Assembly (NCBI RefSeq): GCF_902506265.1
Contig: NZ_LR733556.1
Location: 1,824,577-1,888,576 of the forward strand
Direction: 5' to 3'
Length of the DNA stretch: 64,000 nucleotides
DNA from: Flavobacterium sp. 9AF
GTDB taxonomy: Bacteria > Bacteroidota > Bacteroidia > Flavobacteriales > Flavobacteriaceae
Part shown: positions 7,386 through 17,001 of the stretch, piece after piece
How positions within the stretch are numbered: the first letter of the stretch is position 1
Layout: each line of letters opens with the position of its first letter
Program-made: the position numbers and the translations under genes
The notes under the pieces: model-generated
Seen by the model: the letters and a program-made list of their open reading frames with translations, nothing else
Database searches by the model: none
Told to the model about the DNA's origin: nothing

Positions 7386-7997
7386 TTATTTACCAAAAAC
7401 CTTTTTTTCCAATAATTCTAATCTATTTAAAATAGAATTATTTTCTGCATACTTATTATCGCCCAAAGTTCCTACTATTGCATAATTTTTAGCCGAAGGA
7501 ATAAATGCCTTAGAAATAAAAGTTTGCTTATCTTCCAAAATCAAATAATCAGTAGGATTAGACAAAGAATTAGTAACTTCTTTTAAAAATAAAACTGAAT
7601 TTTTACTATAATCAGATTGATTTGCAATTGTATCATTAACAAAATACACTAAATCGAAATATGCAAATATTTTTTGCAAATCAAATGTTTCAATATTTCC
7701 TGTAGCTGTCAATTCATGCTTTTGAAAAGAACTATCTTGTAAAACAACAGGAAAACTATCTTCAATCAAATTAAAATTAGCCAGTTGATTAACCGTTAGA
7801 GGTTTTGAAATAATATCATCCGTAGGAATACCAAAATAATTAGCAATTCTTAATAACGTTTCTATTTTGGGTTCAGCCCTTCCCTCTTCATATGAACTGA
7901 TTACACCTCTATTTAAATCAATAAGCTCAGCAAAGGCTTGTTGACTCAATCCTCTTATTTGTCTTATCTTCTTTAAATTAGTTCCAAAATAAGTCAT
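7386..7997 (-). CDS. XRE-family transcriptional regulator
   Basis: A 203-residue protein with an N-terminal Cro/CI helix-turn-helix (residues ~5-60: LKKIRQIRGLSQQAFAELI, then the recognition region NRGVISSYEEGRAEPK). The C-terminal ~130 residues are not recognised and lack the Ser-Lys pair of LexA-type peptidases, so this is not an obvious self-cleaving repressor. It is divergent from the stress-type operon beginning at 8111. The shared 113-bp spacer carries promoters for both directions and an inverted repeat, so it plausibly regulates itself and the operon. Confidence 0.85.
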   Translation of the reverse strand: MTYFGTNLKKIRQIRGLSQQAFAELIDLNRGVISSYEEGRAEPKIETLLRIANYFGIPTDDIISKPLTVNQLANFNLIEDSFPVVLQDSSFQKHELTATGNIETFDLQKIFAYFDLVYFVNDTIANQSDYSKNSVLFLKEVTNSLSNPTDYLILEDKQTFISKAFIPSAKNYAIVGTLGDNKYAENNSILNRLELLEKKVFGK

Positions 7998-8011
7998 TTC
8001 GCTATTGTTTT

Positions 8012-8060
8012 TTGCAAATATACAAACTATTCTCTATTTTTTTGCTAAAAATATTTGCAA
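8012..8060. promoter_or_regulatory. Divergent control region with inverted repeat TTGCAAATA / TATTTGCAA
   Basis: Perfect 9-bp inverted arms at 8012-8020 and 8052-8060 flank the divergent start region. The left arm overlaps a minus-strand -7 box TATATTTG (8015-8022) for the XRE regulator. The right arm covers the TTG (8055-8057) that serves as -33 for the plus-strand promoter. Overlap of both promoters makes this a good candidate operator for the regulator. Confidence 0.5.
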
Positions 8061-8084
8061 CATAATTTTTTTTATTTAAATTTG
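8055..8084 (+). promoter_or_regulatory. Promoter of the chaperone-PspA-flotillin operon
   Basis: TTG at 8055-8057, then exactly 19 bases, then TAAATTTG at 8077-8084, matching the Bacteroidota TTG-N19-TAnnTTTG consensus. The ATG of the first gene is at 8111. Confidence 0.65.
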
Positions 8085-8110
8085 TTATATTAAAATCTAA
8101 TTCTAATAAT

Positions 8111-8509
8111 ATGAAACACTCAAAGCTTTACCTAAAAATTAAAAATTGGCTATTAGAATTAGAATACAATATTCAATTTGAAAACGAGCAACATCAAACT
8201 CTTATAATTGAAAAAGAAAGTGAAGGAATTAAAAATATGATGATTGTTATTGCTCCTCAAATATTAATTTTAGAACAATTTTTATTTCGTTGTAAGAACA
8301 ATCAAAATGAGGTGTATAAACAATTACTAATTAAAAACCGAGATATTGTTCATGGTGCTTTTGTAATTGACGAAACAGGAGAAAAAGTAATTTTTAGAGA
8401 CACTCTTCAAACTGAAAATTTAGATCAAAATGAACTGATAGCTACACTAAACTCATTGAGTTTGTTAATTAGTGAATATTCTAGTGAGATGATTGCTTTT
8501 AGCAAATAA
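8111..8509 (+). CDS. Small protein resembling CesT/Tir- or YbjN-type chaperones
   Basis: A 132-residue soluble protein with alternating helix and strand. The pattern is an N-terminal helix (KLYLKIKNWLLELEY), a central strand region (IMIVIAPQILILEQFLFRC, with slight differences) and a C-terminal helix (ATLNSLSLLISEYSSEMI). This resembles the fold of CesT/Tir-type secretion chaperones and YbjN proteins. The family call rests on general pattern and on context, since I recall 'molecular chaperone Tir' genes beside PspA and flotillin operons in Bacteroidota. It is the first gene of the operon, directly behind a good promoter. It could also be an unrelated small alpha/beta protein. Confidence 0.6.
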   Translation: MKHSKLYLKIKNWLLELEYNIQFENEQHQTLIIEKESEGIKNMMIVIAPQILILEQFLFRCKNNQNEVYKQLLIKNRDIVHGAFVIDETGEKVIFRDTLQTENLDQNELIATLNSLSLLISEYSSEMIAFSK

Positions 8510-8622
8510 ATTAAAACAATAACAAATGATACTTCTTATTTTTAAAATTGCTTGCTTTTTAACAAAAATAATTTATCTGTTATTAAGATAAAATAAATAT
8601 TAAACTTATAATTCATATTATC

Positions 8623-9330
8623 ATGAACATAATAAAAAGACTTTTTAGAATTGGAAAAGCTGAAGCACACTCAGCTATTGATAGCCTTGAAAACCCTATA
8701 AAAATGACAGAGCAAGGTATTCGTGAAATGAAAGAACAATTAGATCAAAGTATACATGCCTTAGCTCAAGTAAAAGCACTTTCTATACGTAGAAAAAATG
8801 AAAAAGAAGCTTTACTAAATCAGTCAGAAGACTATCAAAATAAAGCCATGCTTTTGGTACAAAAAGGAGCAAAAGAAGAAATGCCCATTGAAGAAGCGGA
8901 TCGATTAGCAAAAGAAGCACTGAAAAAGAAAGAACAATCCTTACAAGATGCACATATTGCAGATAGTGAACGTCAAAAATTGGAGAGTGATGTTGAAAAA
9001 ATGCAGGTAAATATTAACTCCCTTAAATCTACTATTTCTAAGTGGGAAAGTGAATTAAAAACATTAAGAGCAAGAGTTCAAGTAAGTCAAGCTACACAAG
9101 ATATTAATAAAAAAATGACTCAAATTGATTCGGATAGTACCATTTCAATGTTAGAAAAAATGAAAGATAAAGTGATTCAACAAGAAGCTCTTGCTGATGC
9201 TTATGGTCATATAGCGAATGCCTCAAAAAGTATAGATCAAGAAATAGATGATGCTATTAACACTTCCGATTCAAGAGCTGAAGAAGAATTATCAAAATTA
9301 AAAGAACAATTCAATAATAAGAGCCTATGA
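8623..9330 (+). CDS. PspA/IM30 family protein
   Basis: 235 residues, typical PspA length. The N-terminus (NIIKRLFRIGKAEAHSAIDSLENP) is the amphipathic membrane-binding helix, and the rest is a long coiled coil of the ESCRT-III-like PspA/Vipp1/IM30 family. These proteins bind stressed inner membranes and form rings or rods that limit leakage. The gene overlaps the next one by ATGA (9327-9330), so the two products are probably made together. The pspBC partners of enterobacteria are absent; a flotillin, a YqiJ-like protein and an AAA ATPase take their place. Confidence 0.9.
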   Translation: MNIIKRLFRIGKAEAHSAIDSLENPIKMTEQGIREMKEQLDQSIHALAQVKALSIRRKNEKEALLNQSEDYQNKAMLLVQKGAKEEMPIEEADRLAKEALKKKEQSLQDAHIADSERQKLESDVEKMQVNINSLKSTISKWESELKTLRARVQVSQATQDINKKMTQIDSDSTISMLEKMKDKVIQQEALADAYGHIANASKSIDQEIDDAINTSDSRAEEELSKLKEQFNNKSL

Positions 9331-9995
9331 GTTTTAAAGAATTAATCGAAATTTCTTTTAATCCAGCAAACAGCATACTTTCTATTTTATTAATATTAAG
9401 TGTGCTGTATTGGATTTTTACCATTCTCTCTGGAGTGGGTGATTTTGATTTGGATTTGGATACGGATTTTAGTTCAGATATTGATATTGATGCCGATATT
9501 GATACTCCTGATGCCATGGTTGAAGTACCTCAAGATCCTTCCTCTTTTATTCAGTTTTTGAAATTTTTAAATTTAGATATTATTCCCATTACCTTTTTTT
9601 TAACTTTAGTATTACTTTTTACTTGGCTTATAAATGTAAATATTAGTTATTTAATTCCTTTACCCTATTGGATGTATTTTATTACTATATTACCCGCATT
9701 TATAATTAGTTTATTTGTAACAAAATACATTAGCATGCCTCTTAAACCTATTTTCAAAGAAATTAACCATAAAGGAGAAGAAGCTTATGATTATTTGGGA
9801 AGAATTGGAAAACTGAAATCGACCATTGAAAATGACAAATTAGGAATGCTTGAAATTATAATTAATAAAGACCCGATCAAATTGTTAGCAAAAAGCAAAG
9901 ACGGCTCTTTGTTAAAAGAAGGTGAAAAAGTATGTATTGTGGACGAAAATCCTGATAAAAAATTTTATTTTGTTGAAAAATCATACGAATTATAA
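9327..9995 (+). CDS. YqiJ-like membrane protein with OB-fold
   Basis: A 222-residue membrane protein. A hydrophobic segment lies at residues ~14-34. It is followed by an acidic linker of Asp pairs (DFDLDLDTDFSSDIDIDADI, ~38-57), two more membrane segments (~85-108 and ~115-137), and a C-terminal soluble domain (~155-215: GRIGKLKSTIENDKLGMLEI onward) that looks like the OB-fold of YqiJ/NfeD proteins. NfeD-type OB domains partner flotillins at membrane microdomains, which fits the flotillin gene directly downstream. Translation is coupled to pspA by ATGA. Confidence 0.8.
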   Translation: MSFKELIEISFNPANSILSILLILSVLYWIFTILSGVGDFDLDLDTDFSSDIDIDADIDTPDAMVEVPQDPSSFIQFLKFLNLDIIPITFFLTLVLLFTWLINVNISYLIPLPYWMYFITILPAFIISLFVTKYISMPLKPIFKEINHKGEEAYDYLGRIGKLKSTIENDKLGMLEIIINKDPIKLLAKSKDGSLLKEGEKVCIVDENPDKKFYFVEKSYEL

Positions 9996-10029
9996 AATCA
10001 TAATAAAAAAATAAATTAAAAATTACTTT

Positions 10030-12042
10030 ATGACTACATTCTACATTACTCTTGCAGTGATTATTATTGCCTTTTTAGGTTTAATTTTTTGGATTTTATC
10101 CATGTATAAAAAAACGGTTCAAGGAGTTGTTCTTCTTAGAACTGGTTATGGTGGAGCTAAAGTCTTCTTTAATGCAGGAGTAGTAATTCCTGTTATTCAT
10201 CGTTTAGAACATATGGATATTTCCGTTAAAAAATTAGAAATATCTAGAGAAGGTAAAGACGGATTGATATGTAAGGATAATATGCGTGCTGATATTCAAG
10301 TAGCTTTCTTTGTACGCGTAAACAAATCTGTTGATGATATTATAAATGTGGGTCAAACAATAGGTTGTCAAAGAGCCTCAGATATTGGTACCTTAAGAGA
10401 ATTATTTGAAGCTAAATTCTCCGAAGCATTAAAAACAGTGGGTAAAAAATTCGATTTTATTGAATTATATGAAGCTCGTAGTGAATTTCGTCAAGAAATA
10501 TTAAATATTATTGGTACAGATTTAAATGGATATGTTTTAGATGATTGTGCTATTGATTATTTAGAACAAACTTCTTTGCAACATTTAAATAAAGACAACA
10601 TTTTAGATTCTGAAGGTATTAAAAAAATCACTGAATTAACTGCTTCGCAAAACATTAAAGCAAATTTAGTACGTAGAGAAGAAGAAAAAACAATTAAAAA
10701 ACAAGATGTTGAAGCCAGAGAAACCATTCTTGAACTTGAAAAACAATTAGCAGAAAAAGAAGAACAACAACGTAGAGAAATTGCTAATATTCAAGCCAGA
10801 GAAAATGCAGAAATACTAAAAGTTGCTGAAGAAGAGCGTTTAAAATCAGAATCGGTACGAATTGCTACAGAAGAAAAATTACAAGTTGCTGAAGAAAACA
10901 AATTAAGACAAGTTGTTATTGCTGCTAAAAACAAAGAAAGAGCCGAATTAGTTGAAACTGAAAGAGTTCAAAAAGATCGATTATTAGAAGCGACTGAGAG
11001 AGAACGAGTAGTGGCATTAGCTGATATTGAAAAAGAAAAAGCGGTTGAACTTGAAAAGAAAAATATTCAAGATGTTATACGTGAACGATTAGTAAAAGAA
11101 AAAACGGTAGTTGAAGAACAGCAAAATATTTTTGATGTGGAAGCTTTAAAAGCTGCTGAAAGAGAAAAACAAGTACAATTAATCGTTGCCGCAAGAGAAG
11201 CAGAAGAAAACTTAATTGCTCAAACACGTGCTGCCGAAGCTCGTAAACAAGCCGCTGAAAAAGATGCTCAAAAGTATGTAATTGAAGCGCAAGCAAAACG
11301 CGATGCTGCTGAAAAAGAGGCGGATGCCCGTAAAATTATTGCTGAAGCGAAAGCAAAAGAAGAAGCAACTGTAGGTTTATCTGAAGCACAAGTAATGCAT
11401 GCTAAAGCTGAAGCAATGGAAAAACAAGGATTTATCGAAGCTAACATTATAGAGAAAAAAGCTACAGCCAACAAACAAGAAGGCTTAGCTCAAGCCGAGG
11501 TAATCAAAGAAAAAGCTTTAGCTGAAGCTGCTGGAATTACAGAAAAAGCGGAAGCTATGAAAAAATTAAATGATGCAGGAAAAGAACATGAAGAGTTCCG
11601 ATTAAAATTAGCTAAAGAAAAAGAAGTTGAATTAGCACAAATAAATATTCAAAAAGATATTGCGCAAGCGCAAGCACAAGTATTAGCTGAAGCTTTCAAA
11701 ACGGCTAACATTGATATTGTGGGTGGAGATAATACTTTCTTTGAAAATGTAGTAAAACAAATTTCAACAGGTAAAGGAATTGATAAATTTATCCAACATA
11801 GTGAAAATGCACAATTAATCAAAGAATCTTTACTTTCTAATGATTCAGATGAAAATTTAGTGGGCAAAGTAATGAATATGGTCGAAAAATATAAAATCTC
11901 ATCAGAAGATATTAAAAACCTAAGCATTGCATCATTAATTTTCCAATTAAAAAATGTAGCCAATGAAAATGAACAAGGAATTTTGACTCGTGCTATGAAT
12001 ATGGCTAAAAATTTAGGCATAGAAAATAAACCATTAAAATAA
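10030..12042 (+). CDS. Flotillin family (YqiK-like) protein
   Basis: A 670-residue membrane-anchored protein. Residues ~5-27 form a transmembrane segment, ~30-190 the SPFH/Band-7 domain (GVVLLRTGYGGAKVFFNAG; MRADIQVAFFVRV), and ~205-545 a very long Ala/Glu/Lys-rich coiled coil. The C-terminal ~120 residues are globular. Flotillins oligomerise into large membrane cages that organise lipid and protein domains. At 670 residues this is longer than the ~500 of classical FloT, and the extra length is mainly in the coiled coil. Bacterial YqiK proteins pair with YqiJ, as here. Confidence 0.9.
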   Translation: MTTFYITLAVIIIAFLGLIFWILSMYKKTVQGVVLLRTGYGGAKVFFNAGVVIPVIHRLEHMDISVKKLEISREGKDGLICKDNMRADIQVAFFVRVNKSVDDIINVGQTIGCQRASDIGTLRELFEAKFSEALKTVGKKFDFIELYEARSEFRQEILNIIGTDLNGYVLDDCAIDYLEQTSLQHLNKDNILDSEGIKKITELTASQNIKANLVRREEEKTIKKQDVEARETILELEKQLAEKEEQQRREIANIQARENAEILKVAEEERLKSESVRIATEEKLQVAEENKLRQVVIAAKNKERAELVETERVQKDRLLEATERERVVALADIEKEKAVELEKKNIQDVIRERLVKEKTVVEEQQNIFDVEALKAAEREKQVQLIVAAREAEENLIAQTRAAEARKQAAEKDAQKYVIEAQAKRDAAEKEADARKIIAEAKAKEEATVGLSEAQVMHAKAEAMEKQGFIEANIIEKKATANKQEGLAQAEVIKEKALAEAAGITEKAEAMKKLNDAGKEHEEFRLKLAKEKEVELAQINIQKDIAQAQAQVLAEAFKTANIDIVGGDNTFFENVVKQISTGKGIDKFIQHSENAQLIKESLLSNDSDENLVGKVMNMVEKYKISSEDIKNLSIASLIFQLKNVANENEQGILTRAMNMAKNLGIENKPLK

Positions 12043-12057
12043 ACTAAGACAAATGAA

Positions 12058-12100
12058 ACAACAACAAGAAGGCTCTATTTAAAGCGCTTCTTGTTGTTGT
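12058..12100 (+). terminator. Hairpin between flotillin and AAA ATPase genes
   Basis: A perfect 14-bp stem (12058-12071 with 12087-12100, arms ACAACAACAAGAAG) with a 15-base loop. Only a weak T-rich stretch follows (ATTTATTTCAATTT), so it may attenuate transcription or protect the upstream mRNA end and not stop transcription fully. The large ATPase gene starts 46 bases later. Confidence 0.5.
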
Positions 12101-12146
12101 ATTTATTTCAATTTACAACTGTATTAAAAAATTTTACTCAAAATTA

Positions 12147-15100
12147 ATGAGCAACGAAAAATTAAGTACGGGTACATATGAAATCATTCAAAGCAGATTG
12201 AATGACCAAAAGGAAGTTTTAATTCAACGTATTCAATCTCTAAATGAGGATCGAAAGAAAGTTTTTGGTGGAGTTGATTTTTCATTAATTGCTAATGAAC
12301 GTATTTCAACTGACCAAAATTGCAATATAAAAGATATCTTTTCACTTGGTAAGTTATGCCTAGTAGGTTATAATACGCATTTAGGATTAAGGACAGAAAT
12401 AAATCTTAATGATGTTTTTTCTGCTTACTTATTAAAAGATAATCGTTTTGAACCTCAACCTATACATTTTTTAGAAGATGAAAATTTTATAGAAGAATTT
12501 AAAAACCTTTATAAATACTATCGCAATACCATTTTTGTTCGTTTTCATCTTACCCAAAATTACTTATATTTTGTCTTTCAATTATCTAATAGTCCATCTG
12601 ACATTAAAGCTTTTAAATGGCTAATCAAAGACAATACTTTAACTTTTGTTGATGCAAGAAGCGCTGCAGAAGTGAAATATCCTAACCAACAAGAATTTTC
12701 TTGGACTAAGGCTACTCGAGATATGCAACGAAAAGGAAGTCATCCTCATGTATCTTTAGCTGATAAAGTTTTTGTTGAAGCCATCGGTGGAGATATCACC
12801 ATCAAAGTAGAAGATAACACTAGTACTGGAAAGGGGATTTATAGCGAAGATGTTATTCATAAGGATCAAACTTTAGATGATGCTGAAATTCATTTTTTTG
12901 ATTATAACAATTTAGTCATTTTTAAAATTAAACCGTATCAAGAAAGTGAACGCTATTTCATTTATAATCACAAAGAGAAAAAAGTATCGCGTGTAGATTC
13001 GCTACAATATTCAATTATTTTATTGCCAGAAAATCAAGGGGTTATTTATCCAAATGGCTATGCTTTACAAACGGGTGAAATCAAAGTAATTGCTACAGAA
13101 AACAAACCTGTATATTTTAATCGTAGAATTGTAGGTATAAATGGCGAAAATTTCCTATTTGTTTTTTATGATGAACAGTCACATGATTATATTTTAATTC
13201 CCTACAATATCATTAAGCAAACTATAGAAACACCTATAAATTGCAATGGTTTCACATTGTTTGATAATGGAAAACTATCTTATTTTAAATCGAATGAAGA
13301 AACTAAACATCATTTAATTCAAATTTGGCAAACACCCTTTACTAAAGAAGTTACCATTGACGAATCGCTAAAAAATAATTTATTATATAAAATTGGAAAT
13401 AAAGATTTAGTTCGCGTAATGGCAGAATGTCAAGAACTGAATATCTTATTATCTAAAAAAGATTCCTACTCAGGTTTGTATAACGATATTGTTAAACAAG
13501 CCACCATAATTTTAGACAGCTACTATTTTTTAGGTGAAAAAGAAATTCATCAATTAAACGAACCTTTATTAGAAATCAGAAAAATTGCTCATGCAGCCAT
13601 TAATGAGTTTGAAAAAGCACAAGAAATAAAAAACAAAACAGCGCAAACACTTGAAGAATTAGAAGCAAAATGTGAACAAATCTTATCAGATACCCATTTG
13701 GTTTCATATCATTCTTTGGATCAATTTATTGCAATTTTAGCGCAAATACGTGGTTTAAGAGGTGAGCTAATTAGTGCTAAAGAATTAAAATATGCTGACA
13801 TTTTATTAATAGAATCGCTTGAGAAACAATTACAAGATAGAGCTAATGAACTTTCTAATGCTTGTGTTTCGTTTCTTTTACAAGAAGATGCGCTTATTCC
13901 ATATCAAGAAAAGGTAAGTGAAATAAATAATTTAATTACTCATCTAACTAAAACCATTGACGCAAAACCTTTAGAAAATGATATTGATGATTTAGCCATT
14001 CAATTAGAATTATTAGTAGATATCGTAAATAATTTAAAAATAGAAGACGCCTCTCACTCTACTCAAATTATTGAGAATATTTCATTAATTTTTGCTCAAA
14101 TCAATCAACAACGAGTAGAATTATCTAATAAAAAGAAAGCCATTTCTGGAAAAGAACTTTCAGCCGATTTTAAAGCACAAATTACCTTGTTTGACCAAGC
14201 GGTTATCAATTTCTTAGAACTTGCCAATACTTCAGAAAAATGCGAAGATTTTCTAAATAAACTTTCTATTCAGTTAGAAGAAATGGAAGCAAAGTTTGTC
14301 GACTTTGATGATTTTATTCTACAAATTAATGATAAAAGAGAAGAAGTATATGGGCATTTTCAAACCAAAAGTGTACAATTAACCGAGGCAAAAAACAAAA
14401 GAACTACTCAATTGTTCCAATCAGCTGAACGCATTTTAAAAGGCGTAAAAAATAAAGCAACTAACTTTTCAACTGAAATAGAAATTAATGGTTACTTTGC
14501 TTCTGATTTAATGATTGAAAAAGTTCGTGATATTGCGAGTCAATTAAAAGATTTAAACGACAGTAATAAAGCTGAAGAAATAAATACTTTATTAAAAACA
14601 GCACAGCAAGAATCCATTAGAAAATTAAAAGATAAAAATGAGATTTATGAAGATGGCGATGCTGTAATTGCTTTTGGAGATTACAAATTTGCTGTAAACA
14701 AACAAAAATTAGATTTAACTTTGGTTTTAAAAGACCAACAATACTTCTATCATTTAACCGGAACCAACTTTTACCAACCTATCGAGTTTAAAGAAATAGA
14801 TAATTATAAAGAAGTTTGGAATCAAGAATATATTTCTGAAAATCAAAAAGTAAAACGATTTGAATATATGGCTTGGGAAATCTTTCTAGAGCAACAAGAT
14901 ATTGTTCCCGAGTCTGTAAACAAACAAATAGTTCAGGAGTTTATGACTTCTCATTTTGGTGAAGGTTTAGTTAAAGGGGTTCATGATGCGGATGCTTTGA
15001 TTCTTTTACAAAATTTACAACAATTAAATAATCAATTGGGCCTTTTAAAATATACCCCATCAGAAAGGGCTTTAGCACAATTATTTTGGTTTTTCTTAGA

Positions 15101-16955
15101 AGAAGAAGACAAAGTCTTTTATGAAAAACAATTCAGCGCTGTACGCTTGTTAAAAGAAACGTTTGCTAATGCCGAACAGTTTAAATATTTAAATAAACGT
15201 CTTTCAGAAAAAATTGAAGAATTCAATACTTCATTTGATGGTTTTGATTTTGTTTCTGCTTATCGATCTGCTGTATATCTCAAAGAAGAAAATAGAAATG
15301 CATTTTCTATTTCTAGAATAGCAGCAGATATTTATGAAAGTTTTTTTAAAAGTTTAAAAGAAAAAGGAAAAGACATCGTTTTTATCAATCAAATTAAGGA
15401 TTTATACAATTATCCTTCCGCTTGCTACAGTATTGTAGAAAATGCTTTACAAACATTTATAATTGAAGGAAATTATAGCATTTCTCATAGTATTATAGAA
15501 GAAGTAGCTGCTTTTGTATTGACGCAAAATTATCACCCAGATCAAATAGTAAATGTCAATTCGTCTGTTGAAATTACTGAGTTAAAATCATTAGAAAACA
15601 ATTTTGTTTATGTATTAGATTATTATGAGTTTTCCTCTCGTCTTGATTATTTTCATTCTAAACTTAAACCATTATTTTTAGACTTACAACTACTTAAAAA
15701 ACAATGGATTGAAAAAAAGAAAAAAGAAATTAAACTGCATACATTCCATTCTCAAGTACTAACTTCGTTTGTGAGAAATAAGTTAATCAATGATGTATAT
15801 TTCCCATTAATAGGTGCTAATTTATCCAAACAATTAGGCGCATTAGGAGAAAATAAAAGAACCGATAGAATGGGAATGCTTTTATTAATTTCGCCACCTG
15901 GATATGGTAAAACTACTTTAATGGAATACATTGCTGATCGAATGGGATTAGTATTTATGAAAATTAATGGTCCTTCTATTGGCCATGACATTACTTCAAC
16001 AGATCCAAATGAAGCTAAAAATGCTGGAGCCAAACAAGAATTAGATAAATTGAATCTTGCCTTTGAAATGGGAGATAATGTAATGCTATATTTAGACGAT
16101 ATTCAACATTGTAATCCAGAATTTTTGCAAAAATTTATTTCTTTAGCTGATGGACAAAGAAAAATTGAAGGAATTTATAATGGAGAAGCCAAAACTTATG
16201 ATTTACGATCCAAACGTTTCTGCTTAGTAATGGCAGGAAATCCTTATACTGAAAGTGGGGATAAATTTCAAATTCCAGATATGTTAGCTAATCGAGCTGA
16301 CACTTACAATTTAGGTGACATTTCAGGGGCAAGAAACGATTTGTTTGATCTAAGTTTAATTGAAAATGCCTTAATGTCGAACGAATTCATGGTCAGATTA
16401 ACACAACCTGCCTATCAAAATTTGTATAAATTATATAATGCTATTATGGAAAATAATACTAACTATGATTTAGAAGGTAATTTTTCATCACAAGAAATAG
16501 AAGATTTTAAACAAGTTTTACTAAAAACCATCCAAGTAAGAAATACCGTTCTAAAAGCTAATGCTTTGTACATCAAATCTGCTGCTATGGCTGATGAATA
16601 TCGAAATGAACCTAATTTTAAATTACAAGGCTCTTATCGTGACATGAATAAGTTAGTAGCAAAAATTCAGCCTATTTTAACTGAAAAAGAAGTAGAAACT
16701 ATTGTTTTAAATCATTATCAAAATGAATCTCAAACTTTAACCACTGGTGCTGAAGCTAACTTATTAAAGTTAAAAGAATTGATGCAAATTCAAACTGAAG
16801 ACGAACAAAAGCGTTGGGAGGAAATCAAAACTACTTTTATGAAAAACAAAGTATTAAAAGGGTTAGGTGGTGATGATAGAATGGCTCAAATTGTAGCTTT
16901 ACTTTCTGAATTTTCAGAAGGTTTGAATGGCATTAAAGAGGTATTAAAGAAATAA
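12147..16955 (+). CDS. Giant AAA ATPase ('DNA repair ATPase' type) of the PspA-flotillin operon
   Basis: A 1602-residue soluble protein. Residues ~1-440 are strand-rich and may form a propeller-like domain; ~450-870 are largely coiled coil; ~880-1230 are helical. An AAA+ module occupies ~1240-1430, with Walker A 'SPPGYGKTTL' (~1249-1257), Walker B 'VMLYLDDIQ' (~1310-1318) and a sensor region 'FCLVMAGNPYTESGDKF'. The module resembles MoxR-like remodelling ATPases. Databases often name such proteins 'DNA repair ATPase', but I see no nuclease or DNA-binding motif and regard that name as unsupported. With PspA, YqiJ-like and flotillin genes upstream, a membrane-associated remodelling role is more likely. 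Confidence 0.8.
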   Translation: MSNEKLSTGTYEIIQSRLNDQKEVLIQRIQSLNEDRKKVFGGVDFSLIANERISTDQNCNIKDIFSLGKLCLVGYNTHLGLRTEINLNDVFSAYLLKDNRFEPQPIHFLEDENFIEEFKNLYKYYRNTIFVRFHLTQNYLYFVFQLSNSPSDIKAFKWLIKDNTLTFVDARSAAEVKYPNQQEFSWTKATRDMQRKGSHPHVSLADKVFVEAIGGDITIKVEDNTSTGKGIYSEDVIHKDQTLDDAEIHFFDYNNLVIFKIKPYQESERYFIYNHKEKKVSRVDSLQYSIILLPENQGVIYPNGYALQTGEIKVIATENKPVYFNRRIVGINGENFLFVFYDEQSHDYILIPYNIIKQTIETPINCNGFTLFDNGKLSYFKSNEETKHHLIQIWQTPFTKEVTIDESLKNNLLYKIGNKDLVRVMAECQELNILLSKKDSYSGLYNDIVKQATIILDSYYFLGEKEIHQLNEPLLEIRKIAHAAINEFEKAQEIKNKTAQTLEELEAKCEQILSDTHLVSYHSLDQFIAILAQIRGLRGELISAKELKYADILLIESLEKQLQDRANELSNACVSFLLQEDALIPYQEKVSEINNLITHLTKTIDAKPLENDIDDLAIQLELLVDIVNNLKIEDASHSTQIIENISLIFAQINQQRVELSNKKKAISGKELSADFKAQITLFDQAVINFLELANTSEKCEDFLNKLSIQLEEMEAKFVDFDDFILQINDKREEVYGHFQTKSVQLTEAKNKRTTQLFQSAERILKGVKNKATNFSTEIEINGYFASDLMIEKVRDIASQLKDLNDSNKAEEINTLLKTAQQESIRKLKDKNEIYEDGDAVIAFGDYKFAVNKQKLDLTLVLKDQQYFYHLTGTNFYQPIEFKEIDNYKEVWNQEYISENQKVKRFEYMAWEIFLEQQDIVPESVNKQIVQEFMTSHFGEGLVKGVHDADALILLQNLQQLNNQLGLLKYTPSERALAQLFWFFLEEEDKVFYEKQFSAVRLLKETFANAEQFKYLNKRLSEKIEEFNTSFDGFDFVSAYRSAVYLKEENRNAFSISRIAADIYESFFKSLKEKGKDIVFINQIKDLYNYPSACYSIVENALQTFIIEGNYSISHSIIEEVAAFVLTQNYHPDQIVNVNSSVEITELKSLENNFVYVLDYYEFSSRLDYFHSKLKPLFLDLQLLKKQWIEKKKKEIKLHTFHSQVLTSFVRNKLINDVYFPLIGANLSKQLGALGENKRTDRMGMLLLISPPGYGKTTLMEYIADRMGLVFMKINGPSIGHDITSTDPNEAKNAGAKQELDKLNLAFEMGDNVMLYLDDIQHCNPEFLQKFISLADGQRKIEGIYNGEAKTYDLRSKRFCLVMAGNPYTESGDKFQIPDMLANRADTYNLGDISGARNDLFDLSLIENALMSNEFMVRLTQPAYQNLYKLYNAIMENNTNYDLEGNFSSQEIEDFKQVLLKTIQVRNTVLKANALYIKSAAMADEYRNEPNFKLQGSYRDMNKLVAKIQPILTEKEVETIVLNHYQNESQTLTTGAEANLLKLKELMQIQTEDEQKRWEEIKTTFMKNKVLKGLGGDDRMAQIVALLSEFSEGLNGIKEVLKK

Positions 16956-17001
16956 AAATAAAGACTCCTATATTTATATTAAAATTAGGAGGTCTTTATT
17001 T
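16956..17001. terminator. Bidirectional terminator between the AAA ATPase and the flippase
   Basis: Arms AAATAAAGAC (16956-16965) and GTCTTTATTT (16992-17001), with inner TCCT/AGGA pairing, sit between two convergent genes. The flippase stop codon lies inside the right arm. A/T runs on both sides allow termination in both directions. Confidence 0.65.

Noticed and set aside
12147..16955. DNA-repair function of the 1602-residue ATPase.
   Set aside because: No nuclease, helicase or DNA-binding motif is visible, and the operon context is membrane remodelling; the database name appears to be inherited.
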